A stretch of DNA of 64,000 nt from Blastococcus sp. CT_GayMR16. Lineage in GTDB: Bacteria > Actinomycetota > Actinomycetes > Mycobacteriales > Geodermatophilaceae. The DNA is taken from NCBI RefSeq assembly GCF_004570875.1, contig NZ_SPQK01000001.1, positions 416,695-480,694 of the forward strand, written 5' to 3'. Shown piece after piece: positions 7,800-16,038 of the stretch. Under the pieces are notes generated by a model. That model worked only from the letters and a program-made list of their open reading frames with translations. It was not told the DNA's origin and did not search any database. Positions within the stretch are counted from its first letter, which is position 1; each line of letters opens with the position of its first letter. The position numbers and the translations under genes were made by a program.

Positions 7800-8855
7800 G
7801 TGGGCGACGGCCTGTTCGTGCACGGCAGCGTGACTGACGCTCAGGAAGCGCGGCTCGCGCTGGCCGGGCTGATCGCCGTACACGGCGCGACCCTGCTCGA
7901 CGTCCGCACCGGCGTCATGCACGGCGCCGGGTCCACGGCGCTGGTCACCGGCACCGCGAACACCGCCCCGATGAAGGTGTCGATCGCCCCGCACAACTGG
8001 GTGACCAGCCGCGGCAGCGCGAACGGCCCCTACCTGGGGGCGCTCGCCGCGGCGCAGCTGGTCGACATCGCCGCCGCCCCGGGCGCCGGCACCCGCATCG
8101 ACGTCGTGTACGAGAAGCAGCAGGACGCCACCCCCGGAGTGCCCACCCCGGACGCCGTCAGCACACCCCCGATCTACGGGGTGGTGCAGGGCGTCGTCGG
8201 CGCCGGCAAGCCCAGCCTGGCAGCGGTCGTGGGCGCCGAGGAGCTGGCCACCGTCGCCGTCTCGGCCGGGGCGACCCGCACGACCGACGGCACCGTGCTG
8301 ATCACGAACACCGCCCGGCAGTGCGTCGCCCGAGGCGCCGACATCCCCTGCCGCACCCAGGCCGAGCGGGACGCCATCACGAAGTTCATCGGCCTGTCCG
8401 TGAAGCGCCTCGACCTCGGCGGCCTAGTCCAGCGGTGGACCGGCACTGTGTGGGCCGAGGGCTCCGACGTGCCCGTGTTCGCGTCCAACGCCGCCCGCGA
8501 CACCTACTACACCGGCAACCTGCGCGCCGGGGCGAAGGCCAGCGTCGGCGGCATCGAGCAGTACTACAGCGGCACGAAGTGGAAGTACGAAACCACCGGC
8601 CGGGTGCTGTACACCGTCGGCGCCCCGACCACCGACGCGGGCGGCGCCTACACGTTCCCGCACGGGCTCGGCGTCACCCCGTCGTCGATCCAGGTGACCA
8701 CCACCCAGCAGGCGTCGGACCTGCTGCAGCGCATCGGCGTGGTGAAAGTCCTCAACTACGACGCGGCGAACATCGTCGTCGGCTTCATCCGCACCGACAC
8801 GTCCGCCTACTTGACCAACAGCCTCCTCTCCCTCGATTGGACGGCCACGGCATGA
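7800..8855 (+). CDS. Minor tail protein / receptor-binding candidate
   Basis: A 351-residue protein from GTG 7800 with ribosome site GGGAGGA 5 bases before it. The N-terminal 130 residues contain a long extended region (VSIAPHNWVTSRGSANGPYLG) common in actinophage minor tail proteins that mount on the baseplate. Mid-protein DIPCRTQAERDAIT and the repeat-like WTGTVWAEGSDVPVF / YYSGTKWKYET segments suggest a fibre shaft. The last 90 residues form a beta-rich head (YTFPHGLGVTPSSIQVTT). A role in host binding is inferred from position between tail tip and lysis genes. Confidence 0.55.
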   Translation: MGDGLFVHGSVTDAQEARLALAGLIAVHGATLLDVRTGVMHGAGSTALVTGTANTAPMKVSIAPHNWVTSRGSANGPYLGALAAAQLVDIAAAPGAGTRIDVVYEKQQDATPGVPTPDAVSTPPIYGVVQGVVGAGKPSLAAVVGAEELATVAVSAGATRTTDGTVLITNTARQCVARGADIPCRTQAERDAITKFIGLSVKRLDLGGLVQRWTGTVWAEGSDVPVFASNAARDTYYTGNLRAGAKASVGGIEQYYSGTKWKYETTGRVLYTVGAPTTDAGGAYTFPHGLGVTPSSIQVTTTQQASDLLQRIGVVKVLNYDAANIVVGFIRTDTSAYLTNSLLSLDWTATA

Positions 8856-9088
8856 CCGACGCTCGAGCAGAGTTCGCCGCCTACGCCTACGAGGCCATCC
8901 CGACCGACGAGGTCGACGGTCGCATCGTCACCGGCATCAACGACCCCGACCGTCCCGCCGACTCGCTCGGCCCGCCGATCGGACCGGGCACGGTGACGAT
9001 CACCTACGACGACGGCGACCCGGACGCGCTGGACCGCATGTCCGAGGTCACCGTCCGCCGGCTCACCTCGAAGCTGGGCGGCGGCTGA
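8852..9088 (+). CDS. Small acidic phage protein
   Basis: A 78-residue acidic protein, start ATG overlapping the upstream stop (ATGA) and stop overlapping the endolysin ATG (TGATG). It contains YAYEAIPTDEVDG and a beta hairpin segment (GTVTITYDDGDPDALDRM). No family recognised. Its position between the last tail gene and the endolysin suggests a tail-tip accessory or a small protein of the lysis cassette. The tight overlaps on both sides show that it is really translated with its neighbours. Confidence 0.6.
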   Translation: MTDARAEFAAYAYEAIPTDEVDGRIVTGINDPDRPADSLGPPIGPGTVTITYDDGDPDALDRMSEVTVRRLTSKLGGG

Positions 9089-9978
9089 TGGTCAGCTCGC
9101 AGAACGGCTTCTCGGCCAACGACCGCAGCCAGGTCGAGACGTACCTGATTGGCGGCAAGACGAAGGTCGCTCTGCGGAAGGGCGCCCCGGGCTGGCTGTT
9201 GCAGCACCTCGGCAACTGGTTCGACGCGAACATCCGCGACATCGACCCCGGCATCCTCGACGACTGGGGCTACGCCGAGCGGCCGATCCGTGGCGGCACG
9301 GAGCTGTCCAACCACGCCTCCGGCACCGCGCTCGACGTCGACGCCACGAAGTGGCCGCTCGGTGTCGAACCGACGAAGTACCTGACGAAGGACGAGATCG
9401 CGAAGCTCAAGGCCCACCTGACGCTGTACGAGGGCGCGATCCGCTGGGGCGGCGACTACACCGGCCGCAAGGACCCCATGCACTTCGAGATCGACCGCGA
9501 CGAGGCGTTCTGCGCCCGCATCCAGGCCAAGTTGCTAGCCGCCCCCGGCTACACCCCACCGTCCGAGGAGGACCCCTTCATGGCACTCACCGAAGCAGAG
9601 CAGCGCCGGATCCTCGGCGGCATCGACGCCGTGAAGTGGCTGACCGACCAGATCAAGCCACAGACCGACCGCCTCGAGGACGAGGACGCGCAGACCGACG
9701 TCATCGCCTTCATCGCCGAGAACACCCAGAGCGCCGTGGGCCGCATCGAGATCGCGCTGTACCAGATGCGGGCCGAGGCCGCGGCGGGTGCTGCGGCTGC
9801 GGGCGGGCTGTCCGCCGAAGAGGTCCGTCAGATCGGTGAGGCCGCCGCGCTCGCCGGGCTCAACGGGCTGCGCACGGTCCTCCGGGAGGAGATCGTGGCC
9901 GCGGTCGGTGAGGACAACGCCGACCAGGCCGACGCCATCGTTGACGCGCTCGCGGGTCGCCTCACGTCGACCGAGTGA
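9088..9978 (+). CDS. Endolysin, M15-type peptidase
   Basis: A 296-residue protein. Residues 1-145 form a peptidase M15_4-like domain: SNHASGTALDVDA supplies the His and Asp zinc ligands and DPMHFEI the second His. This family cleaves peptide cross-links or D-Ala termini in peptidoglycan, so the role is host lysis. The C-terminal part after about residue 155 is helical, Ala/Glu-rich and lacks a recognised cell-wall-binding domain; it may bind wall or oligomerise. Holin-like genes follow directly. Starts at ATG 9088 overlapping the upstream TGA. Confidence 0.8.
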   Translation: MVSSQNGFSANDRSQVETYLIGGKTKVALRKGAPGWLLQHLGNWFDANIRDIDPGILDDWGYAERPIRGGTELSNHASGTALDVDATKWPLGVEPTKYLTKDEIAKLKAHLTLYEGAIRWGGDYTGRKDPMHFEIDRDEAFCARIQAKLLAAPGYTPPSEEDPFMALTEAEQRRILGGIDAVKWLTDQIKPQTDRLEDEDAQTDVIAFIAENTQSAVGRIEIALYQMRAEAAAGAAAAGGLSAEEVRQIGEAAALAGLNGLRTVLREEIVAAVGEDNADQADAIVDALAGRLTSTE

Positions 9979-10281
9979 GTGGGGGGATCCGCCTTGGGCG
10001 ACATCCTCGGCGGCCTCCCACCGCTGAACGTAGGAGTCACGGGGCTACTCGCCCTCGTGTTCCTGCTCATGCTGACCGGGAAGATCCCGACACTGCGAGA
10101 GCTCCGCGACAGCCAGGACCGCGAACGGCGCGCGATGGAGCTGGCCGACAAGTGGCAGGCCGTCGCCACCGAACAGGGCATGACCCTCAGTCGTCTCCTC
10201 GACTACGCGGAGACCACCGACCACGCCCTGACCGAGATCCAGTCCGTACTACGCGTGCCCGGCGAAAGGGCAGAGCCATGA
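9979..10281 (+). CDS. Small membrane protein, holin-like
   Basis: A protein of about 100 residues with one hydrophobic segment near residues 17-33 (VGVTGLLALVFLLMLTG) followed by a charged helical tail (RELRDSQDRERRAMELADKW). The listed GTG start follows the endolysin stop directly. TTG 9994 is equally possible because GGGGGA lies 6 bases before it. One transmembrane segment plus a cytoplasmic coiled region fits class III holins or spanin-like helpers in actinophage lysis cassettes. The stop overlaps the next ATG. Confidence 0.5.
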   Translation: MGGSALGDILGGLPPLNVGVTGLLALVFLLMLTGKIPTLRELRDSQDRERRAMELADKWQAVATEQGMTLSRLLDYAETTDHALTEIQSVLRVPGERAEP

Positions 10282-10484
10282 CCGCATGGCCGTTCCACCG
10301 GCCCCGCCGCACCCGCGCCGACGAGGAACTCGACGCAGCCCACTGGGCCGCCGACCGCTCCATGATCGACGCGAAGCAGCAACGAGCCCGAGCGGACCGC
10401 ATCGGGGACAGCATCCGCGAGACCGGCCGCCGCAACCACTTCGGCGCCGCCGTCGCCGCCGTCTTCCGAGGGGATCACCGGTGA
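10278..10484 (+). CDS. Small basic phage protein of the lysis cassette
   Basis: A 68-residue protein from ATG 10278 (ATGA overlap with the gene before) ending at a GTGA overlap with the gene after. It is rich in Arg and has a C-terminal element RNHFGAAVAAVFRG that recalls small proteins beside the lysis genes of many mycobacteriophages. No transmembrane segment and no catalytic motif are visible. The function is unknown; translational coupling supports that it is a gene. Confidence 0.5.
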   Translation: MTAWPFHRPRRTRADEELDAAHWAADRSMIDAKQQRARADRIGDSIRETGRRNHFGAAVAAVFRGDHR

Positions 10485-10810
10485 ACTTCGCCGCCTGGCT
10501 GTACGCACTGACCCTGGCCCCGTTCGCCACCTTCGTCGTCCTCTACGCGATCCTCACGCGCAACGCGTGGCGGAACACCGCGACCGGCCGCGGCCTCATG
10601 GCCCTCGGCTGCTCCCTCGTCGCCATCCTGTCCTTCGTCCTGTTCGCCCTCTTCACCGACATCCCGAAGGACATCCGCGACCTGCTCCGGGTGCTCACCC
10701 TCGGCGGGGTCCAGATCGCCGGCTGGCTGATGGTGAAGAACCTGGTGCAGGAGGAACGGCGCGGACGCCGAGAGGACCACCCACGGCGCCGCGCCACGGA
10801 CCGGCCATGA
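10481..10810 (+). CDS. Three-segment membrane protein, putative holin
   Basis: A 109-residue protein with three hydrophobic stretches (about residues 4-25, 40-62 and 72-90: WLYALTLAPFATFVVLYAIL, LMALGCSLVAILSFVLFALF, VLTLGGVQIAGWLMVKNL) and a basic tail (ERRGRREDHPRRRATDR). Small size, several transmembrane helices, charged tail and its position behind the endolysin fit a holin or antiholin. GTG start overlaps the upstream stop and the stop overlaps the next ATG. Confidence 0.55.
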   Translation: MNFAAWLYALTLAPFATFVVLYAILTRNAWRNTATGRGLMALGCSLVAILSFVLFALFTDIPKDIRDLLRVLTLGGVQIAGWLMVKNLVQEERRGRREDHPRRRATDRP

Positions 10811-11016
10811 TCGCCCTGTTGACCACCGCCAGGAAGGCCACCGCGGGGGCACTGGCCACGTTCCTGGCGCCGGTCACCACGCTGTTCATATCCGAACAGG
10901 AGATCACCGCACGGGTGGTCGTCGCGTCCCTGCTGACCGGGGCGGTCGGGGGGCTCACGGTGTGGGCCACCGGCAACACCAGGCCCTACGGCGAGCACGC
11001 CGCGGACGCCGACTAG
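10807..11016 (+). CDS. Small holin-like membrane protein
   Basis: A 69-residue protein from ATG 10807. It has a hydrophobic stretch near residues 13-28 and another near 38-55 (VVVASLLTGAVGGLTVWAT), with a short polar end (NTRPYGEHAADAD). This layout resembles the second small holin of mycobacteriophage lysis cassettes. Its TAG stop overlaps the GTG of the next gene. Which of the neighbouring membrane proteins forms the actual pore cannot be told from the sequence. Confidence 0.5.
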   Translation: MIALLTTARKATAGALATFLAPVTTLFISEQEITARVVVASLLTGAVGGLTVWATGNTRPYGEHAADAD

Positions 11017-11576
11017 TGCCGTTCGCCAGGGGCCCGGTCCTCACCTACACCGGCCGCGGCCGGTACTCCACGGTCGGCCCCACCGAGTACGTCGGCGACC
11101 CCGGCAGCGGCGGGGACGTCATCACCATCCCCGGCGGGTTCACCACCGACCTCGCGTCGGTGCCCCGCTTGTTCTGGGCGCTGATCCCACCGCAGGGTGC
11201 CTACGAGTCGGCCGCCGTCCTTCACGACTACCTGTGTGCGCAGCTGGCGGAGCAGTACGCCGGGACTTACCGCGTCGACATCGACGCGTGGACGCCCGAA
11301 CGCGGCTGGCCGCAGCGCATCTCCGCCCGGGACACCGACGGCCTGTTCCGCCGCGTCATGCGCGAGGCCGGCGTGCCGTTCCTCATCCGCTGGGTGATGT
11401 GGGTCGGCGTCCGCTGGGGTGCCCTGGCCAACCCGGCCCGCCGCTCCGGCTGGTGGCGGGACGCGCCCCTCGTTGTATTCCTATCCGCGCTCGGCCTGGC
11501 CGTGACGCTGCTGCTGCTGTGGGCCGCACACGAGGCCGTCGACGCGTTCCTGCGGTTGATCACCCGAGGCCGGTGA
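11016..11576 (+). CDS. DUF1353 family phage protein with C-terminal membrane segment
   Basis: A 186-residue protein. The DUF1353 signature is seen in ITIPGGFTTDLASVPRLFW and SAAVLHDYL, which are the conserved PxGFxTDxASVPR and HDxL elements of the family. The domain function is unproven; family members are common at the ends of phage structural operons. A hydrophobic segment near residues 150-170 suggests membrane attachment. GTG overlaps the upstream stop. Its last 17 bases overlap the end of the minus-strand lipoprotein gene, so two transcripts converge here. Confidence 0.7.
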   Translation: MPFARGPVLTYTGRGRYSTVGPTEYVGDPGSGGDVITIPGGFTTDLASVPRLFWALIPPQGAYESAAVLHDYLCAQLAEQYAGTYRVDIDAWTPERGWPQRISARDTDGLFRRVMREAGVPFLIRWVMWVGVRWGALANPARRSGWWRDAPLVVFLSALGLAVTLLLLWAAHEAVDAFLRLITRGR

Positions 11577-11892
11577 GATCGACCAGGGTCCACGAGTCGT
11601 CCCCGTTGTCTCGGATCGTGCACACGAAGTCCGAACGCAACGAGGCCCCGAAGGCGTTGTCGGAGTCCACGTGGCCCGACACCACGTACTCGCTGCCGCT
11701 GCCGGATACCACGTACTCGCCGGCCGGCTGGAACTCCGCAGACCCGGGCGACACCAGCCGCTCTTCGATGAACTGCTCACACATGACGCCGGCCCCGATC
11801 TCATCCCGACCGTCATCCGGTGTGCTCGAGCAGGCGGTCAGAGCGACAGTTGTGGTGAGCAAGGTCAGAATCAGGCGCATGGTCGGCATCAT
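11560..11892 (-). CDS. Prophage lipoprotein, possible exclusion factor
   Basis: A 110-residue lipoprotein. The ATG at 11892 overlaps the integrase stop (ATGA); ATG 11889 or 11880 are alternatives. A hydrophobic leader ends in lipobox LTAC with the acylated Cys around residue 21. The mature part holds MCEQFIEERLVSPGSAEF, VDSDNAFGASLRSDF and two further Cys that could pair. This CxxF...P.SAxF...VDSxNxFGAxxR layout is common in small secreted proteins carried by phages. Expression from the integrase side in a lysogen fits a moron. An exclusion role is inference only. Confidence 0.65.
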   Translation of the reverse strand: MMPTMRLILTLLTTTVALTACSSTPDDGRDEIGAGVMCEQFIEERLVSPGSAEFQPAGEYVVSGSGSEYVVSGHVDSDNAFGASLRSDFVCTIRDNGDDSWTLVDLTGLG

Positions 11893-12713
11893 GCTGCCCC
11901 GTTCACTGCGGTGCGAAGCTCGTCGTGACCCAAGCGCGTGTAGATGCGCGTGGTCTCGATGTTGCGGTGCCCGAGCAGCTCGGCGATCACGTAAATGTCC
12001 GCGCCGCCCGCTCGCACCCGGGTGGCGAACCGGTGCCGCAGGGTGTGCAGCGCCCACCCGGCAGGGAGTAGCCGGGACGCGAGTACGCCCACATGCGCCG
12101 GCGTCAGATGGCCGCCGGCGGGGCTGGGGAACAGCCAGCTAGGCGGCTGATCAAGCAGCTCGGCTGCGAGGTGGCCGGTCAGCGGCACGTCTCGGTAGGC
12201 GTCACCCTTGCCGTGCACGCGCAGGTGCCAGCCGTCGTCGGCGCGGTGTACGTCTTCCCGCCGCGCCTGGGCAATCTCTGCCCGGCGCAGCCCGCCGTAG
12301 GCCGCCAGCAGCAGCATCAGCCGAACCCGATCGTCGGCTAGGGCGACCGCGGTGCGCAGAACTTCCTCGGCGATCGGTCGGGGCAGCCCGCGGGTGGCTT
12401 TCACGCGGGGCAGGGCCGCGGCTGGCGAGCGTTCGAGATGCCCGACGGCGACGGCCCACGCATAGAACGCGCGCAACGCGCCACGGTTGGCCCGGCGAGT
12501 ATTCGGCACCCACTGTTCGTGGCCGGCCAGCCACAGCACCAGGTGGTCGAGGGTGATGTGCCAAGGCGACAGGTCGGGATGGTCGCAGGCGAAGCGGCGC
12601 AGCTGGTAGAGGCGCTGCACGATTGTGGAGGCGGGAGCGCCGGAGGCTTTCAGCCAGCCTTCCCATCCATCTAGAGCGGATTGCCAGCGTTCCGGTACTC
12701 GTTTGACCCCCAT
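11889..12713 (-). CDS. int: Tyrosine recombinase integrase
   Basis: A 274-residue integrase if it starts at ATG 12713 (MGVKRVPERW); the frame stays open upstream and GTG starts up to 12824 are possible. Residues about 1-95 form an N-terminal core-binding domain. The catalytic domain shows Arg in GGLRRAEIA, Lys in VHGKGDAYRDVPL, HxxR in LHTLRHRFA, His in LLGHRNIETT and the nucleophile Tyr in RIYTRLG. The enzyme integrates the phage by recombining att sites. It lies about 170 bases from the tRNA-Lys fragment that serves as attR, the normal int-att neighbourhood. Confidence 0.9.
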   Translation of the reverse strand: MGVKRVPERWQSALDGWEGWLKASGAPASTIVQRLYQLRRFACDHPDLSPWHITLDHLVLWLAGHEQWVPNTRRANRGALRAFYAWAVAVGHLERSPAAALPRVKATRGLPRPIAEEVLRTAVALADDRVRLMLLLAAYGGLRRAEIAQARREDVHRADDGWHLRVHGKGDAYRDVPLTGHLAAELLDQPPSWLFPSPAGGHLTPAHVGVLASRLLPAGWALHTLRHRFATRVRAGGADIYVIAELLGHRNIETTRIYTRLGHDELRTAVNGAA

Positions 12714-12880
12714 GCGTGAAGCACGGGCCACAGTGAGCCAGGACACAACCGGGGTGACCGGTGTGGGTGACCCTGAGTCACTCGGGCGCGGTACCTGTAC
12801 TGCTCCCCCATTACCGCTGGTCACGCCGCCCGGATGAGGTCGACGGGACGGCGGCGCCGCTGTACGCGGCGGGCGAAATC

Positions 12881-12922
12881 TATATCAGCGGGTTCGGGGT
12901 TCGAGTCCCTGATGGCGCACCC
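12881..12922 (+). other. attR: 3' fragment of tRNA-Lys
   Basis: The bases match the 3' part of an actinobacterial tRNA-Lys(CTT): anticodon-stem end ATCAG, variable region, T arm GGGGTTCGAGTCCC and acceptor end TGGCGCACC. The 5' half (acceptor start, D arm, anticodon loop) is missing upstream, where unrelated sequence and then int are found. This is the expected duplicate left when a phage integrates into the 3' end of a tRNA gene on the plus strand. The intact tRNA-Lys with attL should therefore lie to the left, outside the window. Confidence 0.75.
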
Positions 12923-12935
12923 ACAGGAGTTGTAA

Positions 12936-12949
12936 GGCCTGATCAGGCC
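12936..12949. terminator. 14-bp perfect palindrome after the tRNA-Lys fragment
   Basis: GGCCTGATCAGGCC is a perfect palindrome 13 bases after the tRNA 3' end. It may be the chromosomal terminator of the original tRNA-Lys gene. There is no T-tract and the hairpin would have no loop, so the call is tentative. Confidence 0.35.
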
Positions 12950-13655
12950 GGCAGCGGTGAATCTCGAGACCGGACGTGAGCGTCCACCCAGGTAGAAGGC
13001 CCTTAGTTTTCGTCCGTCGCATCGGCGCGCGTCAGCCGACATCGGGACTGCCCGATCACGGATCCGCAACGTTCGGCGCCTCTTCACCTCTAGCACCGCG
13101 TCAAGCACAGATATCTCCCGGCGCCACGAAACTCCGCACGTCTCGCCACGTCTTCAGCCCCAGCGGGTACCTAATCAAAACCGCTGCGGACACGACGAGC
13201 CCACGCGCACAGGTCCGAGTGCACCGACGGGCAGCCCTCCCCCGGCCGCTGATGATGCCGGCTGCCTTGGCCGCGGCAAGGGCGCTGCGCCTCCCTTCGG
13301 CCCACCCTTGCCTCGGCCGGCGACAGCCAGAGATAGGCGGCTACGGGGAAAGGCCGCACCTGGCCACCGCCTCACTGCCAGGGCGGCTGCGGTTCGCTGA
13401 AGTCTGTTCTGATCGGTCCCGCAGGTCAGCGGGTTGCATGGCCCGCCACGGGCGCCCGGATGGACCGTGAACTCCATAGGTTTGGCCACCACGGTGGAAC
13501 CGCACGGAGGCCGCGTAATGGTCCCGTGCTGGGCCCGTACACCAAGGCGATCGCAGAGTTCCAGCACGTATCACGACGGCCCGTTGTCTCCGCGGAACTG
13601 ACCGCACGTTGGCTGAGGATGGGGTCGGCTGCAGCCGTGCAGGCAGGATGCGGGC
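12950..13655. other. Stretch without a convincing gene
   Basis: About 700 bases between the prophage end and the next gene. Open frames exist on both strands, but their translations are rich in Arg, Pro and Ser, lack motifs, and none shows the third-position G/C bias of its neighbours together with a ribosome site. It may be a decayed remnant of earlier insertions at the tRNA site or a long untranslated region. I see no RNA gene in it. Confidence 0.5.
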
Positions 13656-14879
13656 GTGCCACGGACGCATGAACGACCCGGACTGCGGTGGGTGCTCGCC
13701 CGGCCGGGCTACCGGCGCCTGTGGGCGGCACGCACCGTCAGCCAGGCCGGCGATGTCATGCAGCTCACCACCCTCGCGCTCCTGATCTTCCAGATGACCG
13801 GGGCGGGGCTGGGAGTGTCCGGGCTAGCGCTGGCCGAAATCGCTACCGTCCTGCTGCTCGCGCCGGTGGCCGGGCCGCTCGTTGACCGGTGGCCGCGCGT
13901 TGCGGTGATGGTGGGCGCAGACGTGTGGCGGCTCGCCGCCGCCGCGGCCCTCGCGGTGCGGCACGACGACGTCGCGATCGTTTACGCACTGGCGGTCTGC
14001 CTGTCCGCCGGCTCGGTGTTCTTCAGCCCGGCCGCCAACTCCCTGCTTCCGAGCCTCGTGCGCGAGGAGGAACTCGTTGCGGCAAACTCCGGTATCTGGT
14101 CAGCAGCGGTGCTCATCCAGGTGGCGCTCGCCCCCGTCGCCGGACTGCTCGCCACCACCGCCGGGTTCGAATGGGCGTTCGCAGCCAACGCGGCCAGCTT
14201 CGGGCTGTCCGCCCTGCTGCTGCGAGGCATGCGCTCCGGGGAGGCGCCGCCGCCGGTCACCACCACGACCATGTGGAAGCAGCGTCGGCAGGCGCTCGGG
14301 CTGCTCGGCCGAGACCGCCTGCTGCGAGCGCTCGCGGTCGCGCAGGCCCTCGCGGCGTTGTCGGCCGGGGCGACCAGCGCACTGCTCGTGATCCTCGCGG
14401 CCGACCAGCTGAGCGTGACCGGCGCCGGCTACGGATTCATGCTGTCGGCCATCGCTGTCGGCGCGTTCTGCGGCCCGCTGCTGCTGACCCGCCTCGGCTC
14501 CCGGGCGCGCAGTCCGCGAGTCCTGTTCGGGGCGTTCGGACTGCGTGGCCTGGTGGACCTGGTGCTGGCCACGGTCACCGCACTGCCGGCCGCGGTCGCG
14601 GCGCTCGTGGCATACGGGGTCGGAACGTCTGTCGGCAGCGTGACGTTCAGCAGCACATTGCAGAGTCACGTACCCGAGCGGCTCCGCGGCAGGGTCTTCG
14701 CCGCCTTCGACCTCATCTGGCAGTCCATGCGGCTGGCCAGCCTGCTGCTCGGCGGGGTGCTCGCCGACACACTCGGCATCCGCGCGGTGTTCTACCTCGG
14801 CGGACTGCTGCTCCTCGCCGCGGCGCTGACGGGCGCCGCGGCGGCCGGTCGGTCGGTCAGGGTTCGCCGCGGAGCGTGA
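13656..14879 (+). CDS. MFS transporter
   Basis: A 407-residue membrane protein with about twelve hydrophobic segments. Residues 15-45 (RLWAARTVSQAGDVMQLTTL) open the first helix in the way common to MFS_3/enterobactin-exporter-like permeases. The loop GPLVDRWPRVAVM between helices 2 and 3 holds the family motif A-like D-R pair, and the second half repeats it (LLTRLGSRARSPRVL, RLRGRVFAAFD). The substrate is not predictable; such proteins usually export drugs or metabolites. Start is GTG 13656. Its end overlaps the minus-strand DinB-like gene by 23 bases. Confidence 0.85.
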   Translation: MPRTHERPGLRWVLARPGYRRLWAARTVSQAGDVMQLTTLALLIFQMTGAGLGVSGLALAEIATVLLLAPVAGPLVDRWPRVAVMVGADVWRLAAAAALAVRHDDVAIVYALAVCLSAGSVFFSPAANSLLPSLVREEELVAANSGIWSAAVLIQVALAPVAGLLATTAGFEWAFAANAASFGLSALLLRGMRSGEAPPPVTTTTMWKQRRQALGLLGRDRLLRALAVAQALAALSAGATSALLVILAADQLSVTGAGYGFMLSAIAVGAFCGPLLLTRLGSRARSPRVLFGAFGLRGLVDLVLATVTALPAAVAALVAYGVGTSVGSVTFSSTLQSHVPERLRGRVFAAFDLIWQSMRLASLLLGGVLADTLGIRAVFYLGGLLLLAAALTGAAAAGRSVRVRRGA

Positions 14880-15402
14880 GTTGGCGGCGGTGGTGCTCGA
14901 AGTGCTGCGTCGGGTAGCTGTACACCTCGGCCAGGGTCATGTGCGAGGTGAAGTAGGGGTCCCAGCTGGTCGGAAACGGCATGCCCCGGTGCAAGGCAGC
15001 CTCGGTCTCCCGCTCGAGATGGCGCTCCAGCGCGTCGATGGTGCGGTCGGCCAGCCGCCCCATCCGGGCGTGGTTGAACACCCGCGTCGCACCGACCGAC
15101 CCCCAGTAGTTGACGACGTGGAAGGGCCCGGTGGCGACGTTCAGCAGCGCCGCCCAGCCGCGGCCGACCGGCGCCGGTAGCCGACTGACCAGGCGCACCA
15201 GCGGCAGCAGGGTCCGCACGACGAGGTAGCCGAACAGCATGTGGAAGAGCAGCTGCTCGTTGGTCCACCTGGTGCCGTCGGAGGCCCGGCGCAGATCGGC
15301 GGCGTCGGCGGTGGCGAGCAGCGCGTGCAGCTGCCTGCGGGCGTCGTCCATCTCCCTGGCGATCGCGGCCCGGTCCACGGGCGCCCCACGCGTGCCGGTC
15401 AT
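14857..15402 (-). CDS. DinB-like family protein
   Basis: A 181-residue protein, start ATG 15402. The pattern is that of the DinB/YfiT four-helix fold: REMDDARRQLHALLATADAADL in the first helix, TNEQLLFHMLFGYLVVR with a His in the second, and FEHHRRQL with further His near the end. These His residues typically form a metal site. Many actinobacterial members are thiol-dependent transferases (bacillithiol or mycothiol), but this one has no recognised transferase signature. It ends inside the last bases of the convergent MFS gene. Confidence 0.7.
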   Translation of the reverse strand: MTGTRGAPVDRAAIAREMDDARRQLHALLATADAADLRRASDGTRWTNEQLLFHMLFGYLVVRTLLPLVRLVSRLPAPVGRGWAALLNVATGPFHVVNYWGSVGATRVFNHARMGRLADRTIDALERHLERETEAALHRGMPFPTSWDPYFTSHMTLAEVYSYPTQHFEHHRRQLTLRGEP

Positions 15403-15700
15403 CGCCGGAGCCACGATGTGGATGCCGCGGTCACACCGGTCACGCTCCAGCGCCCGCCCGCCGGGCGCAAGCCTCAGCGGGCCGCCGGCTCGGGCCCTGC
15501 GTCGGCGATGTCCAGCTCGGCCGCCACTGCGCGAGACGGGCGGCGGTGTCGTCGCGAACGAGCCGCATCCGCTCGTACCCGCGGCGGCGGGTGCGGGCGC
15601 TGGCCGCGACACCCGGCGTGTCCATCTGCCAGGACTGCGCCCGGTGGGCCGCCGGACCGAGGCGGGGAAGACGGCGCTGAAGCGCGAGGTTGTTCGGAGC

Positions 15701-16000
15701 GTGGACGTGACGCTGCTGTACTTCGACGACTGCCCGAACTGGCAGGTGGCCGACGAGCGGCTGCGCGAGGCGCTGGCCCTGGCCGACCGGGACGACGTGC
15801 AGGTCGAGCGCCGGCTGGTTGTCACCTCGGAGCAGGCCGAGGCCACCGGATTCCGCGGGTCCCCGACGGTGCTGATCAACGGACGGGACCCGTTCGCCGA
15901 CCCGGACACCCCGGTCGGCCTGTCCTGCCGGGTGTACAGAACCGCGACCGGGCTGACCGGGGCGCCGACGGTCGAGCAGCTGCTCGCGGTTCTGTCGTGA
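15701..16000 (+). CDS. Thioredoxin-like small protein
   Basis: A 99-residue protein from GTG 15701. It begins with a beta strand and a Cys-Pro element (LLYFDDCPNWQVADERL), the place of the thioredoxin active site, with a single Cys instead of CxxC. VTSEQAEATGFRGSPTVLING holds the cis-Pro region (SPT) of the thioredoxin fold. A later Cys (GLSCRVYRT) could serve as partner. Related proteins are common beside mercury or thiol-stress genes in actinobacteria, but no such gene is present here. The role is probably thiol redox. Confidence 0.7.
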   Translation: MDVTLLYFDDCPNWQVADERLREALALADRDDVQVERRLVVTSEQAEATGFRGSPTVLINGRDPFADPDTPVGLSCRVYRTATGLTGAPTVEQLLAVLS

Positions 16001-16038
16001 GGCTGCCGGGCCACCGGGCCATCGGGACCGAGGAGCGG

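Noticed and set aside
12846..12922. Complete tRNA gene at the prophage end
   Set aside because: Only the 3' half fits tRNA-Lys; no D arm, anticodon loop or 5' acceptor strand pairs with it.
12976..13567. Small genes on both strands behind attR
   Set aside because: Translations are Arg/Ser/Pro-rich without motif, starts lack ribosome sites and codon bias differs from that of the neighbours.
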